64,000 bases of DNA from Naganishia liquefaciens. Lineage: Eukaryota; Basidiomycota; Tremellomycetes; Filobasidiales; Filobasidiaceae. Positions 33,606-45,379 of the stretch are shown here, piece by piece. The notes beneath the pieces are model-generated. The model was not told the DNA's origin. It did no database searches and saw only the letters and a program-made list of their open reading frames with translations. Location: positions 62,001-126,000 of the forward strand of contig BLZA01000020.1 in NCBI GenBank assembly GCA_013423385.1, in the 5' to 3' direction. A program made the translations under genes and the position numbers. Every line of letters begins with the position of its first letter. Within the stretch, counting starts at the first letter, position 1.

Positions 33606-34150
33606 TGCGCCCGTGCGGCTCAAGCTCACATACACACGAACGGTGCTGGTGCATGCGTCCTCGTCGATCAGTCGTGGTAAGCTTGATGGGATGCTGAAGC
33701 CAATATTATCATACCGGAAGGGTGTAACTCTGATACTCGGGGCCGACCGAAACTTCTCAGCTTACCGCGATATAAACTCATGTCCCTGTGCATGCTCGGC
33801 TCCCATAGCTCGGCATATCATGGAAAGGATCGGCTTAGCGAGTCCCCATTTCCAGGTTTGCCCGAATTGATCGATTGCATCTCTTATTTTGGCGGGCTGC
33901 TCCTGCCTTGAGACCTCTGTCTCGTAGGGCCTTGGTACATCGTTCTTTATAGGAATATTCCTGCCGCATCGGCGACTTCGTTGAGAATGCGACGCTGCTC
34001 GCCCAAGCTGCAGAGACCCTGCCATACGGCTGAGCTGCGTGCTCCGTTCATTCAGTTTTCAACTCTTCATAAAGATAATTGCTCCCTATGAGTTAAGGAA
34101 TCGCATTTTCCAGGAAGCCCACATGACTGACGCGGCACCACTCGAAGCCC

Positions 34151-34607
34151 CGTCGATAAATGAAAAGGAGATACACCTCGCCGTGCCTTCTCTACCTTTA
34201 TGAGAGTTCCGCGACCGACGAAGCGGCCACCTAACTTCGTGCAATCACCAACCCTGGTGCTTCACTCGGTACCCTGTCCCTTCCGTATCCGTCTTCGGTT
34301 CGTCCTTGAGTAGCTGTTGGTGGTAAGTTTACATGATAGATCGAGCGGGATCAGCTACCTCCGAAATGACGGGGTCCACCGAATGTCGCTGGCGGATCTT
34401 TGTTATACGCAAGCTGAAAGTGCGAATGGCAAGCGACGGATTGAGATGGTATAACGAGTGAACGGATAGTAAGCTCCCGCGTTGATGTGAGTCTGATCGC
34501 CTTTCATCCAGGTGAAGTGAGGGATTGTTCGCAACGAAAGTGCCAGACGGGGAAAGGCATGTACGGAGATTCCCAGACCTTGCGATACCTCCTTTATATG
34601 TCATTCT
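34151..34607. other. Intergenic, nothing firm
   Basis: Unique sequence after the end of the duplication; a donor-like GGTAAGTT at 34321 may belong to a 5' UTR intron of the next gene. No coding signal is clear. Confidence 0.3.
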
Positions 34608-35525
34608 ATGGAGCCGACAAAGGCAGGCTTCACATCGTCGCAACCTATGTACATGCTTTTGCATGTAATTTGGAGGAGAAGCCGTCGAATCAATACCTCA
34701 TCAGTAGCACCCACTAATTGGCCCCCTGTTTGCCTGAATTCGCTACCGGACTTTAGCGGATCAATGCCTCGCACATCGGCGTCAGCTTTTCAATTTCGGG
34801 GAGACAAGAAATCTGGGAAAGCTTCTGTCGACGTGGGGACTAGTACCAGCGAATGTACAGCTCAGTCCAGCCGCTCAGGCTCGCTCACAGGAACAATGTT
34901 TTCCTGCCCAACAGAGAGGTCCGGTTTCTCTGTACTGGAGATGACAGAACCCGGTACTCTGGCTCGATACACCGCGAATTTTGTGGGAACCCTCGAGAAA
35001 GATCTTGAGACTGCTAGAGCCGCGGATAAAGACTCCGGCCCTACTTGGGACTCGGAAGACGGAACCGCCATAGACAATCCCGAAGAACCGATCATGACAG
35101 CCAACTCGTTGGGAGCATGGGAGCTCAGAACATGGAGGCACTTTGCACGCACCATCGCAGAAGCCATCACTTCGCAAGAAGATGTCGAAGATCAATGGGG
35201 TTTGGCCCAGATGTTTCTCGATCAAGTGCGATTGAAGCTAGGCGACACGCCGGAAAAGTCAAACAATATGACAGATCAAGTGTTGCAGAGTAGCATTTTA
35301 CCCGAATTAAGAGGAGCGCAATTGGAGTTTGTTCGAAGGATTTTTACGGACGCGCTTACCACGAAAGCAAAGAGAGTCGAAGCGGAACACATACAGAGGA
35401 AGCACGAGTTGAAGTGTTTGGAGGCATTTCTTCGTCCGTATACTCGGGAGGCTCGGGAGAGCCGTGAAAGAGCGCGAAGCGAAAGTACTAGTAGTCGAAG
35501 GAAGGCGGATAGTTCTGACGAATGA
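34608..35525 (+). CDS. Hypothetical acidic, helix-rich protein
   Basis: A 305-codon ORF without recognised domain. The first ~50 residues look non-coding (AT-rich, unusual codons), so ATG 34764 (MPRTSASAFQFRG) may be the true start, giving 253 aa. From about residue 100 on the protein is rich in Glu, Lys, Arg and Ala and likely helical (LGAWELRTWRHFARTIAEAI, QLEFVRRIFTDALTTKAKRV); the end is a charged Arg/Ser/Glu tail (RESRERARSES, SSRRKADSSDE). No introns are required. It is the first unique gene beyond the right duplication border. Confidence 0.5.
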   Translation: MEPTKAGFTSSQPMYMLLHVIWRRSRRINTSSVAPTNWPPVCLNSLPDFSGSMPRTSASAFQFRGDKKSGKASVDVGTSTSECTAQSSRSGSLTGTMFSCPTERSGFSVLEMTEPGTLARYTANFVGTLEKDLETARAADKDSGPTWDSEDGTAIDNPEEPIMTANSLGAWELRTWRHFARTIAEAITSQEDVEDQWGLAQMFLDQVRLKLGDTPEKSNNMTDQVLQSSILPELRGAQLEFVRRIFTDALTTKAKRVEAEHIQRKHELKCLEAFLRPYTREARESRERARSESTSSRRKADSSDE

Positions 35526-35901
35526 TATCGGAGTTGCAACGTCAGCGTCGCAGAAGAGCTCTGACTATCATTGTTTTTCGAATGCTGTATGAACTTATTC
35601 CATGCTGAATCCAGGAACTAAGCAAGCCGAATACCGTTCATCGCACGCGACTGGGTCAAGTAACCTCTTCGAGCTCGAGGGTGGTGAGAGTCCCAGCTCA
35701 TAAATGGTTGCGTCTGGTCCCAGATTCTGGTCGATTCCGGATTTTTTGCCTGCCTGTCAGTCCAATCTGACGTATGCACATCGAGCTGCGTCTTCCGGGG
35801 AGAACGACAAGAGCAAGTCGGAACAGATGAGGCGAGAATGTTTCCGACACGCCTTTTAATTGCAAGTATATATATTTTTGATTTTTTGCTACCTCAAAAA
35901 A
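35526..35901. other. Intergenic before tRNA-Ser
   Basis: About 375 bp with an AT-rich tract (TATATATATTTTTGATTTTTTG) directly before the tRNA; no gene seen. Confidence 0.45.
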
Positions 35902-35994
35902 GGCGCTTTGCCGGAGTGGTTAACGGGTGCCCCTGCTATTCATCAGCATAGGGTATGGTCTCTGACCGCGTGTGTTCGAATCGCACAGGCGTCG
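35902..35994 (+). tRNA. tRNA-Ser(GCT) with 11-nt intron
   Basis: Folded by hand: acceptor stem GGCGCTT with AGGCGTC, D stem CCG/CGG with AGTGGTTAA loop, anticodon stem TGCCC/GGGTA, loop CT-GCT-A plus A, long variable arm GGTC-TCT-GACC, T arm GTGTG-TTCGAAT-CGCAC, discriminator G. The anticodon GCT and long variable arm fit tRNA-Ser for AGY codons. The 11 nt TTCATCAGCAT sit after base 37, the standard nuclear tRNA intron site. An identical copy lies on the minus strand at 41835-41927. Confidence 0.92.
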
Positions 35995-36307
35995 TACGTT
36001 TTTGCCGTCCACACAAGTGGAAGTCCTCTGTCTTTTTTTGCTGCTCTTCCGGCTGCTCCTCTCCATTCTAGGTCAATTCCTTTTGTGGTGGCTTCAGCTG
36101 GTACGAAATAAAGGTATCCAGATCAGAGGATCAGGTCATCATCACTGAAACACCACCACGGACAGCACGAACACCCACTGCGCTTGAGTCGGCAACAAAG
36201 CGCGGGCGCGTCCCCCCGGGGCGAGCGATCGAGCGGGGTGATATCACTATAATCATCCTCCTTTCCTCTGATATCCCCTACATCCCTCTGTTTCCACACG
36301 GCACAAG

Positions 36308-39300
36308 ATGCACCTCCTCAACCTCACCCTCCAGCCACCAACAAGCATCACTCTCGCCGTCCTCGGCAACTTTATCGCCCCCAAGGCGCAAGAGATCGCC
36401 GTATGCCGTGGCGGAACGCGGCTCGAGCTGTTGAAGCTCGATGCGCAGAGCGATCCGGAGAACCCGAGGATGAACGTCGTGTGCAGTACCGAGGCGTTTG
36501 GCGGGGTGCGGAATATGGTAGCGTTCAAGCTGACGGGGCAAGGGAAGGGTGAGTGGACGGTGGAGCACGAGCGAAGCGAGGGCATCGATGGCGAGATGCA
36601 GAGTGTCGCAGGCAAGGCTTCTTCGAGCCAAGTGAGAATTCTCCCGAGCGACCGGTGACATCGAGACTACCGAGTGCTGCAGGCAAGGAGACCGACTGAA
36701 GCGAGCATTTCAGCGCCGGGCGCAAGGAAACTTCCGATCGCGTTAGGGTGCGACAGAATAAGAGGCGCCGCAACCAAGGGTTTCTCGAGGCCGTTGTAGG
36801 ATGGCCGAAGAGCAGTCGCGCGGAGAAAGAAGATAATCCGACGAGCGGAGCAGAAGTTAGCTCGAAGAAGCGAGCAGTACCGCAGGAAAGGGATCTCGAG
36901 CGCTGTGGACACCAGCATCTCGTCGAGCTGCAGGGAACGTTGCTATGAGCTCGAGCCGATTGGCGAGCAGACTTTTGGTCATTGCGGGGAATGGTGTGTG
37001 GCAAAGCGAGACCATCACGCCCTGCGATCAGACCCTTCGTGCAGCGGACGCCGCACACAATACCATTGATCCTACAATGCTTCCTTCCTTCCGCAATCCA
37101 TGCACTAACGCTGATCACTCTCATAGACTACCTCATTCTCTCCTCTGACTCTGGTTGCCTCTCGATTCTCGAGTTTGAAATGCAGCCGACACCGCACTTC
37201 AAATCACTCTACCAGGAAACGTACGGAAAGACGGGTACGAGGCGGATGGTTCCAGGGCAGTGGCTCGCGGCGGATCCAAAGGGGCGGAGTGTCATGATTG
37301 GAGCGTGGGTCCCTGCTTTCTCCAGAAAACTTCCATCAACACTAACTTTGCCTCTTCCCGCGCGTTCTTTTCGACTTTCGCCGCTGGCCCGCCCGTTCAC
37401 CAGCATCGACAAATCCAAACTCGTCTACATTCTCAACCGAAACGCCGAAGGCAATCTCTTCCCTTCCTCGCCCCTCGAAGCGCACAAGCCGCACGCCATC
37501 ATTAGCGCCATGATCGGCGTTGACGTCGGATACGATAATCCGCTGTATGCGTGTTTGGAGACAGGGTACGAGGAGGCCGATAGTGATTGGACCGGCGAGG
37601 CAGCGCAGGCCACGCAGAAGGTGAGTTTGGGGGATCGTATTTGCGGAGAACGTTGGCGACGCAGACAAGCATTCCGTGCGTGGCGGCTTACAAGGCTGGC
37701 ATTGCCACGCATTGCAAGCGGAAATGATCTCCGCTGTTTTCTTTCGCTAAACGCGAGCCAGGTCATGGTCGGAGCCTAATGACGGTCATTTGCGTTGCGC
37801 GTAATTATCGACTTATAGCGCAAAGGAAGCGTTGCTCCAAGCGTTGGCATATCCGGAGTTATCACGCGATTTGGGGAATGTTACATCCATGCCTCTTGCG
37901 CATCTCGGAACTGTTCCTTGGAATGATCTCCCTGATGTCCAGCATGTTCGCAAACAAGGCGGCCTAATACATCCCGACTGTTTTCGACGCGCTAACCTTA
38001 CCCTTCCCGCCAGATGCTCTCCTTCTACGAACTCGACCTCGGTCTTAACCACGTCGTCCGCAAGGAATCCATCCCAACAGACAACCGCGCCAACTTGCTC
38101 GTCCAGGTCCCCGGCGGTCAATCCGCGCAGACCGACAAATTTGAGGGTCCGTCAGGTGTACTTGTCTGTTGCGAGGATCACGTCATGTGGCAACATCATG
38201 ATGCCCCCGCGCATCGGGTTCCGATTCCGAGGAGGAGAAATCCATTGGCGGCGGAAGGCGAGGAACGAAGTGTCATCATCGTGGCGGCGGTTCTACACAA
38301 GATCAAGGTGCGTGGCGTTTTTGGCTCTTCACTTGCGGCTAACGTCAATCCGATTATAGGGCAGCTTTTTCTTCCTGCTGCAGAACGAAGATGGCGATCT
38401 GTTCAAGGTCACGATAGAGCATCAGGACGAGGACGTACGGTCACTCAACATTCAATATTTTGACACGATTCCGGTTGCCAACAGTCTGTGCATCTTGAAA
38501 AGTGGACATCTGTTCGCGGCGAGCGAATTCGGAAACCAGTGAGTCTAGTCTGAAGCAGAACAACTTGCGTGCTTACCCTTTTCAGCGCCCTATACCAGTT
38601 CCTGTCCCTCGGCGACGACGAAGAGGGCACAATATGGAGCTCCGCAAACTATGCCGCAAATGGCGCGACCGAAGAGCCATTGCCATATGTATACTTCACT
38701 CCACGTCCGCTCGCTAATCTCTGGCAGGCAGACACTTTGCAGGCGCTTGATCCAATCGTCGACGCCAAAGTCACAAATTTGCTCGGCATCGCTTCCGATA
38801 CGCCGCAGATCTACGCTGTCTGCGGGCGCGGTCCGAGAAGTACATTCCGTATGCTTAGGCATGGATTGGATGTGGCCGAGATTGTTAAGTCCGAGTTGCC
38901 CGGCACGCCAAATGCCGTGTGGACGGTCAAGCTTCGGGAATCAGGTGAGTTTTGAGCGTCTGTACCAAGACGTCTGCTGAAAAAATAAATGTCAGACCCC
39001 TACGACTCGTACATCGTCTTGTCATTCATCAACGGCACGCTCGTGCTTGCGATTGGAAACACTATCGAGGAGGTACAGGATACCGGCTTCCTTTCCTCAG
39101 CGCCAACAATTGCCGTTCAGCAGATTGGCGACGCCGGTCTCTTGCAGGTCCATCCGCATGGTTTGCGACACGTCCTCGAGGACAAGACCGTCAACGAATG
39201 GCCTTGTCCCAAGGGTCGCACAATTATCGCGGCCACCACCAATAAGCGTCAGGTCGTTCTCGCACTCAGCTCGGCTGAGCTTGTCTACTTTGAGTTGGAT

Positions 39301-41675
39301 CCCATGGACGGCACGTTGAGCGAGTATCAGGACAGAAAGGCCTTGCCGGCGAACGCATCTTGCCTGAGTATCGCCGAGGTTCCTGAAGGCAGACAGAGGA
39401 CGCCGTTCTTGGTGAGTAGACAATTGACGTCTGATAACTGGTACTGACAGCGATACAGGCGGTGGGATGCGAGAACCAGACGGTTCACATCATTTCGCTC
39501 GATCACGAAAACACCTTTACGACGCTCAGCTTGCAGGTAAGTCTTGTCGTGGCACCGAAGGCTGAGCTGACACCCCGCAGGCTTTGACGGCTCCGCCCAC
39601 ATCCATCTGTCTCGCCGAAATGTTTGACACAACGATAGACAAGAACCGGCCGACCATGTTCCTCAATATTGGTTTGCAAACCGGTGTGCTCCTACGAACG
39701 GTTGTCGACACTGTCAACGGTGAACTGACAGATACGCGGACTCGGTAGGTAGCGCTCGCCGCTTGTAAGACGCTTCTGACCCTTCGGCAGATTCCTCGGT
39801 TCTCAACCCGCCAAGCTGATCCGCACAGAGGTCCACGGCGCTCCTGCCATCATGGCCTTGTCCAGTCGATCGTGGCTCAACTATACGTACCAAGATCGCC
39901 TGGATTTCGCACCCCTCATCTACGACTCGCTTGAGTATGCCTCGTCTTTCTCGGCGGAGATGTGCCCGGATGGTTTGATCGGTGTGGCTGGAAACACCCT
40001 GAGGTATGCCTTTCGACTCCTGACAAAAACCTCCACTGACGTTGTGGCAGAATCTTTACCGTGCCGCGACTCGGCACGAAACTCAAGCAGGATGTTTTGC
40101 CATTGTCGTATACGCCTCGCAAAATGATCGGTCACCCGACCTTGCCATACTTCTACGTGATCGAGTCCGATAACAGGACTTATGGCCCCGCAGCCGTTAA
40201 CCGAATACTAGCCGAAAAGGTATGTCGTGTGTCATCCTGCATGCCTTTTCTGACCTCGCTTCGCAGCAATCCTCGGGAGCCAAGCCCGACGTTGCTCTGC
40301 TCGAGCTCCCCGCCGAGGAATTCGGCAGACCAAAGGCCGAGTCGGGTCACTGGGCGTCCGTCATCCGTGTCGTCGATCCATTCTTCCAGCCTGCGCCGGA
40401 TGCCGAAGATGGGTCGGAAAGGCCGCAGCGGCCGGAAAGCCTGCTGTCTATCGATCTCGATGAGGACGAGGCTGCCTTTAGTATTGCAGTGGTATCTTTT
40501 GTGGAGAAGCCGGGAGTCTTGTGCTTGGTCGTAGGTACTGCCAAGAACGTGACACTGTCGCCGAGGAGCACGAAGGGAGGCTTCCTGCGCATGTACCAGA
40601 TCAGCGAGGATGGAAAAAGCCTGGAGTACATGCACAAGGTATGTTTTTTCTTCTTTTTGGCTACAATCACAGCCAAATACTGACGTGGGGTAGACGCCAA
40701 TTGATGACGTGCCTACTGTCATCACCGGCTTCCAAGGACATCTGCTCGCAGGTGTCGGCAAAGCCTTGAGGATCTATGAATTGGGAAAGAAGCAATTGCT
40801 GCGTAAATGCGAGAACAACGTGAGTATCTCGGCAGGCAAGAGCAACGGTGCCTGATACTGCGACAGACCTTCCCCACGGCCATTCTCTCTCTCAACACGC
40901 AAGGCTCGCGAATCGTTGTAGGTGACATGCAAGAGTCAACTTTCTTTGTGACATACAAGACCGTGCCGAACCGGCAACTCTTGGTGTTTGCCGATGACAC
41001 GCAGCCGAGGTGGATCACGGCCGTGCACATGGTCGATTACGAGACAGTCGCGTGTGGCGACAAGTTTGGCAACATTTTTGTCAACCGGCTGCCCGAACAT
41101 GTCGGCGCGAGCGTTGACGATGATCCGACGGGTGCGGGAATCTTGCACGAAAGGGGCTGGCTGATGGGTGCTGCGCACAAGACGGCCATGCTCGCGCATT
41201 ATAATGTCGGCGGTATTGTGACTTCGTGAGTGCCCTCGGTGGGAATCCTGAAAAGACTCGCTGACACCGAGATAGTATCACAAAAACACCAATGGTCGTT
41301 GGAGGTCGGGACGTCTTGATTTACACTACCTTGGGCGGAGCCGTTGGAGCGCTGATACCATTCACGAGCAAGAGCGACGTCGATTTCATGACGGATCTGG
41401 AGATGGTGAGCCGTAACGAGTACCCACAATGTCCACTCGGTTAACCTCTGTTGCATCAGCATATGCGAGGCGAAGCCATCTCCCTTGTTGGCCGAGATCA
41501 TCTGTCGTACCGCAGCTACTATGCACCGGTAAAGGGCGTCACCGATGGCGACCTATGCGAAGCGTTTGCGACGTTGCCGTATCCTCGTCAGCAGGCTATC
41601 GCCGGCGATTTGGACAAGACGGTTGGGGATGTGCTCAAGAAGCTCGAGGCGTTGCGCACGAGCAGTGCATTCTAA
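36308..41675 (+). CDS. RSE1: SF3b subunit 3 (SF3b130/Rse1), U2 snRNP spliceosome component
   Basis: Sixteen exons: 36308-36548, 37127-37304, 37404-37620, 38014-38307, 38360-38538, 38586-38944, 38996-39411, 39459-39536, 39581-39744, 39791-40003, 40051-40219, 40267-40638, 40694-40819, 40867-41225, 41276-41405, 41460-41675; predicted 1236 aa, close to the human protein (1217). It scaffolds the SF3b complex that helps U2 snRNP recognise branch sites. Conserved segments appear in order across beta-propellers: [78 protein letters not shown]-like [52 protein letters not shown]. Intron 1 is 578 bp and carries a repeat shared with PDC intron 4. The gene is flanked by two identical, inverted tRNA-Ser genes. 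Confidence 0.95.
36549..37126 (+). repeat. Long SF3B3 intron 1 with repeat homologous to PDC intron 4
   Basis: The 578-bp intron starts GTGAGT and within 30 bp has GAGCGAAGCGAGGGC, the same string found at the same distance from the donor in PDC intron 4. A second shared block (AGAGGCGCCGC, then TTTCTCGAGGCCGTTGTAGG) occurs near 36765-36800. Both copies are in sense with their host genes. No coding function is seen. Confidence 0.65.
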
Positions 41676-41834
41676 AGCGTTGATAGGCGTTGTAGTAGAT
41701 AAATTCAATGCTAAAAAGGCTTTGAGGGCCGTTGACGACATGAATTGCTCGATATGACGATCAGAGAAAAAGCATATCAAGGTGACAATCAAAGGAAAAG
41801 GGTCCTTCACGTGCGGAGCAGGGCAAAAATCTTT

Positions 41835-41927
41835 CGACGCCTGTGCGATTCGAACACACGCGGTCAGAGACCATACCCTATGCTGATGAATAGCAGGGGC
41901 ACCCGTTAACCACTCCGGCAAAGCGCC
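41835..41927 (-). tRNA. tRNA-Ser(GCT) with 11-nt intron, second copy
   Basis: All 93 bases, including the intron TTCATCAGCAT, are identical to 35902-35994 but inverted. The two tRNAs bracket SF3B3 like a 5.8-kb-spaced inverted repeat; outside the tRNA the flanks differ, so they were not copied as part of a larger unit recently. Confidence 0.92.
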
Positions 41928-42158
41928 ATTAGAGCTCAGATGGTGTGTTTCCAGCATATCATTCTCACATGGCTATCTCTCACTGGTGCTCTGTCGATAT
42001 CGCTTATCTCTGTAATCTATTTCCGCCCGCCTCCACCTCGGCCGACCAAACCGGTTCCCGCCTGTCCATTTGTTGCGTTCCTGTCATCCGATATAGGGCA
42101 GAGGAGTGCATCCCTCGTTCCCCTCTTCTCATCTCACCGCACATCCACAACCAGCAGA

Positions 42159-45013
42159 ATGTCGTCCGTCATTGGAGTGGTCATCATCGCGCGACACGGC
42201 GACAGAGAGGGATACTACCAATCTCCTACTAGGTAATGCTTCCTCTTATCACCGTCTCGTTACCTACTGACAGATACCGCTCCTTTGAAAATCAGTTATG
42301 CCGCGAGCGATACGACAATCACTCCGCTCGGTAGCGTGCAGACGTACCGTAGCGGACAAGGGGCGAGGGCTCGATACCTCGGTAATGGAACAGAACGGAT
42401 TGCCGGGTTGCAGCAGAGTGGGATTGATTTGAATCAAGTGGACTTCAAGGCCGAGTACGTGTTTCCCTTGGATCTGAAATTACCACTGCTGATGGGAATG
42501 GAAATAGTGCTGCAGAAGGGCAAGTGATCCTCGACTCGACGTATAGCTTTGCGCAGGGCATGTTCCCGGCGGATCTGGAGCAAGGAACGATGATGTTGGG
42601 AAATGGAACGAGCGTGACGAGTCCGTTGGGAGGATATGTCTATGTGCCCATCGAGTGAGTAGCGGAAGCGCAAGATTGAACAAGTGTTGGACGAAGAGAG
42701 CGAGGGGATCATGGAGTGGACACGAGAGTGAAGGCGAGCAAGCGTTGTGCGGGCAAGGGTACTCGCGAGCTGTCGCAGGACGGCCGAAGATCCGATGTCT
42801 CGTCGTGGTGCTGTGAGTAAGAGCGTCACCCGAATGGATTTCAAACAAAGAATGAGAATTCCAACGACGTGGGTCTGGAGTCGTCGAATGGAAATCGCGC
42901 GAATTGTATCGTTCGCGAAGACTCGTCCCATGTCTAGTCGTCCAATCGCGATTATAGCGGGTCGCGGCGAGAACGGTGGTTTTGATGAAACAATCCGGGC
43001 ATTCGGCAAGCCACAGAACATTCCATTGAATTCGGACACCGGTATACCACGGAGGCACGGGACCAATATATGGCAGGCATCGGTATCTTTTTGATTACGC
43101 TCGGTGCGGAAGGATCTCGTCATCGCATGTTCTGTATTCGCCGTAAGAGGCCAATTCGAGGGACTGTCTCGGCGCTCATGGGGATCACGCTCGGAGAAGC
43201 GAAGGAGTCCGGACTGAACGTGGCTAGATGCAGAGTCGTAGATCTGCACAAATCGAGGCAATCTAGTTGTCCTTGACATGGAGCGAGTACGGCGAGTTTT
43301 GTGCGTTAGCAGCGGTCCATGGAGGATGCCGGCACAATGGAGAAGAAAGTGTACTCAGAAGAGACGTGGAGGTCAACATATTTCCGCAGGGACCAAGAAG
43401 GCGGGACCAGTGCAGGCTGGGAGACACGCGATAGGAGTGAACGAAAACGTGTTCGGCTTCCCGCGGCGTCTGGATGCTCAACGTGCTGTGCATCGCAAGC
43501 CGAGCAATTACACAACATCTTGCGCAATGCGACGATGCTTGTCAATATCGTCAGGCGAAAATCTTGTCGATATGCTGAGATCTGGTCGATTTCCGGGTGT
43601 CATGGTTTTCGCTTTTTCTCAAATCTTCAGCGTTTCACCTACGACAGTGCCATACTGATGCTTTACTCATGGCGTGTAGGAGTGTTGAGAGCGACGAAGA
43701 CATCTCGTTGGAAGGTTGGACTTCGTGCAAGACATTCACCAAATGGACGAGCTCAGTCTGTACGTTGCACATCCCCTATCCATACACTTTCCCAATCTCA
43801 TTTTCATCTTGTACTACCTAGACGCCTCAGAACCATTCAAGACCGTCGCCGCCGCCAACGCAGATTTCCTAACGAGCTTGAAGCCATTCGTGGGCGAACG
43901 CAACGTCTCGTTGGAAAACATGTACAACGTGTTTGACTACATGAACGTCAATTATATACACGACGCCACTTTTCGTGCGAGCGTGACAGAGCAACAGATG
44001 GTAAGTCCGTTGTTCCTCACTCTCTGCCGAGACGCTCAGAGACTTGTATCCACGGTAGGAACAAGCGCGAGCTCTGGCCAACTATCACGAACAGGCTGTC
44101 TTTTCCTCCCCGCAGAAAGACGGCATCGGGAATATTGCAGGCCAGACGATGATTCCAGGGATTCTGGAAGCCATGGAAAAGATCATTTCGCCAACGGAGC
44201 CATTTCTGTTGCAGTATTATGGTAAGTCGCCGAGACAGTTCGATTGAGACGCTGTCGCTTATCTTGTATTCTGAACAGGTACTGCTTATAAGCCTGTGAG
44301 TGTTCTTTTCGCATTATGGGCTATCACTGATCGTTTGAGCACAGTTCATCTCGTTGATGAATATAACAGAGGTGGGCATCGACGGTTTCGTGAACTATGC
44401 TGCCGTCGCCGCTTTCGAAGTGCGCAATTCAAGTGGAACACTCACCGTTTCATTCAACTTGTGCGTCCTGGGTCAGATACCCGTTCGGACTTGTGCTGAC
44501 GCTATTATGCAGGCGAAACACATCAGAGGCGGCACCCGACGGATCAGACTATCAGGCCTACCCCATGTTTGGCTCATCCACGCCCGAAATGCCATACTAT
44601 ACGTTTGTCGAAAACATTGGCGCGTATGGTGTGAATTCGCTTGGAGAGTGGTGCAACAAGTGCGAAACGACAGATGCTCGAGGATGCGATGTGATCAACG
44701 CATTGAATGACACGTTGAATGATTTTGTCAGTCCCGCTCGCACGACGGGACGCCATCGGGTGAGCCCGCTCGTGGCGGGCGTGATCGGTGCCCTGGTTGG
44801 GATTGTCGCGGCGTTGGTGGTGATGTTCCTCGGAGGCGCAGCCCTCAAAAAGACGTACAGGCGTAAAGTCGTCGATGCTAGTCCCAGGAGAAGAAGCGAG
44901 GAGGCGGAGAGCGTGAGTCCCTGCGCGAAAGTCTTTGGCGAGTTTGCTGACTTGTCGAGTAGGCTTATGAGATGGAGAGCGCGGATCGAAAGACGAAACA
45001 TGCGGAGATCTGA
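42159..45013 (+). CDS. Histidine acid phosphatase family protein with C-terminal membrane anchor
   Basis: Ten exons: 42159-42232, 42296-42454, 42508-42654, 43680-43759, 43822-44000, 44059-44221, 44279-44295, 44345-44460, 44513-44912, 44963-45013; predicted 461 aa. The N-terminus has the catalytic RHG-x-R motif (VVIIARHGDREGYYQSP). Other family segments: ITPLGSVQTYRSGQGAR, LEGWTSCKTF, NVFDYMNVNYIHDATF, NYHEQAVF, FVNYAAVAAFEVRN. A helix (LVAGVIGALVGIVAALVVMF) near the end anchors the protein, with a short charged tail. Exon 7 is a 17-nt microexon. Intron 3 (42655-43679, 1025 bp) is very long. The frame is also open upstream to 41940 and includes a hydrophobic stretch (TWLSLTGALSISLISVIYF), so a signal-bearing start at 41940 is possible. 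Substrate (phytate or other phosphate ester) unknown. Confidence 0.85.
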
Positions 45014-45379
45014 GAGTTGGGATAAAGGCGATGGTGACCATCGAGCAATATCTTAGCACGAACAATTTGTTAGCTTCTCTGTCATAATCAAGACCAGGGA
45101 TCATGTATCAAGGGAGGAAAGGCAGATATCATTGGTTTAAGGAATCTATTTTTCTGGCGCCAGGTTCCTCGCAACTGCACAAAGTACATGAAGATCAAGC
45201 ATATAGAAAAGCGTTACCTCTACTAACCTTTACCAATTGGCGAAACTACTCTTATCAGCGCATCAACAGCCCGCTGCGTAGAAACGATAATTACACGATG
45301 CAAATAGTCAGGCCGCTCCCGCGACAGGCACGTTCCCTCTATTGCCACATTCATCACCCTCCCCAATTTGGACACCTCG
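45014..45379. other. Intergenic
   Basis: Phosphatase 3' end, then sequence with no gene or repeat that I recognise. Confidence 0.35.

Larger units (their letters stand above)
23735..34150. repeat. Right copy of the ~10-kb duplication, inverted and circularly permuted
   Basis: Read on plus, 23735-33330 matches the left block backwards from about 14755 to about 5905; then, across a junction at about 33305-33375, the match jumps to the far end of the left block, and 33377-34150 corresponds to 15596 down to about 14745. All of the left block is thus represented once, but its ends are joined internally and its interior point (about 14.75 kb) forms both outer borders. The block contains fragments of DCP1 and b561 far from the intact genes, so it is the derived copy. 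Identity varies strongly along its length. Confidence 0.78.

Noticed and set aside
23735-34150. Simple palindromic amplification or telomere-type inverted repeat
   Set aside because: The spacer of about 8-9 kb contains unique host genes and the order of segments is permuted, which a simple palindrome does not explain.
37621-38013. A possible extra exon inside the 393-bp SF3B3 intron 3
   Set aside because: The flanking exons join directly into conserved family sequence (ATQK then [11 protein letters not shown]), leaving no room for more residues.
41940-42158. N-terminal extension of the phosphatase with a hydrophobic stretch
   Set aside because: Kept only as an alternative start. It begins 13 bp from the tRNA gene and its Pro/Ser-rich part looks less like coding sequence than the region after ATG 42159.
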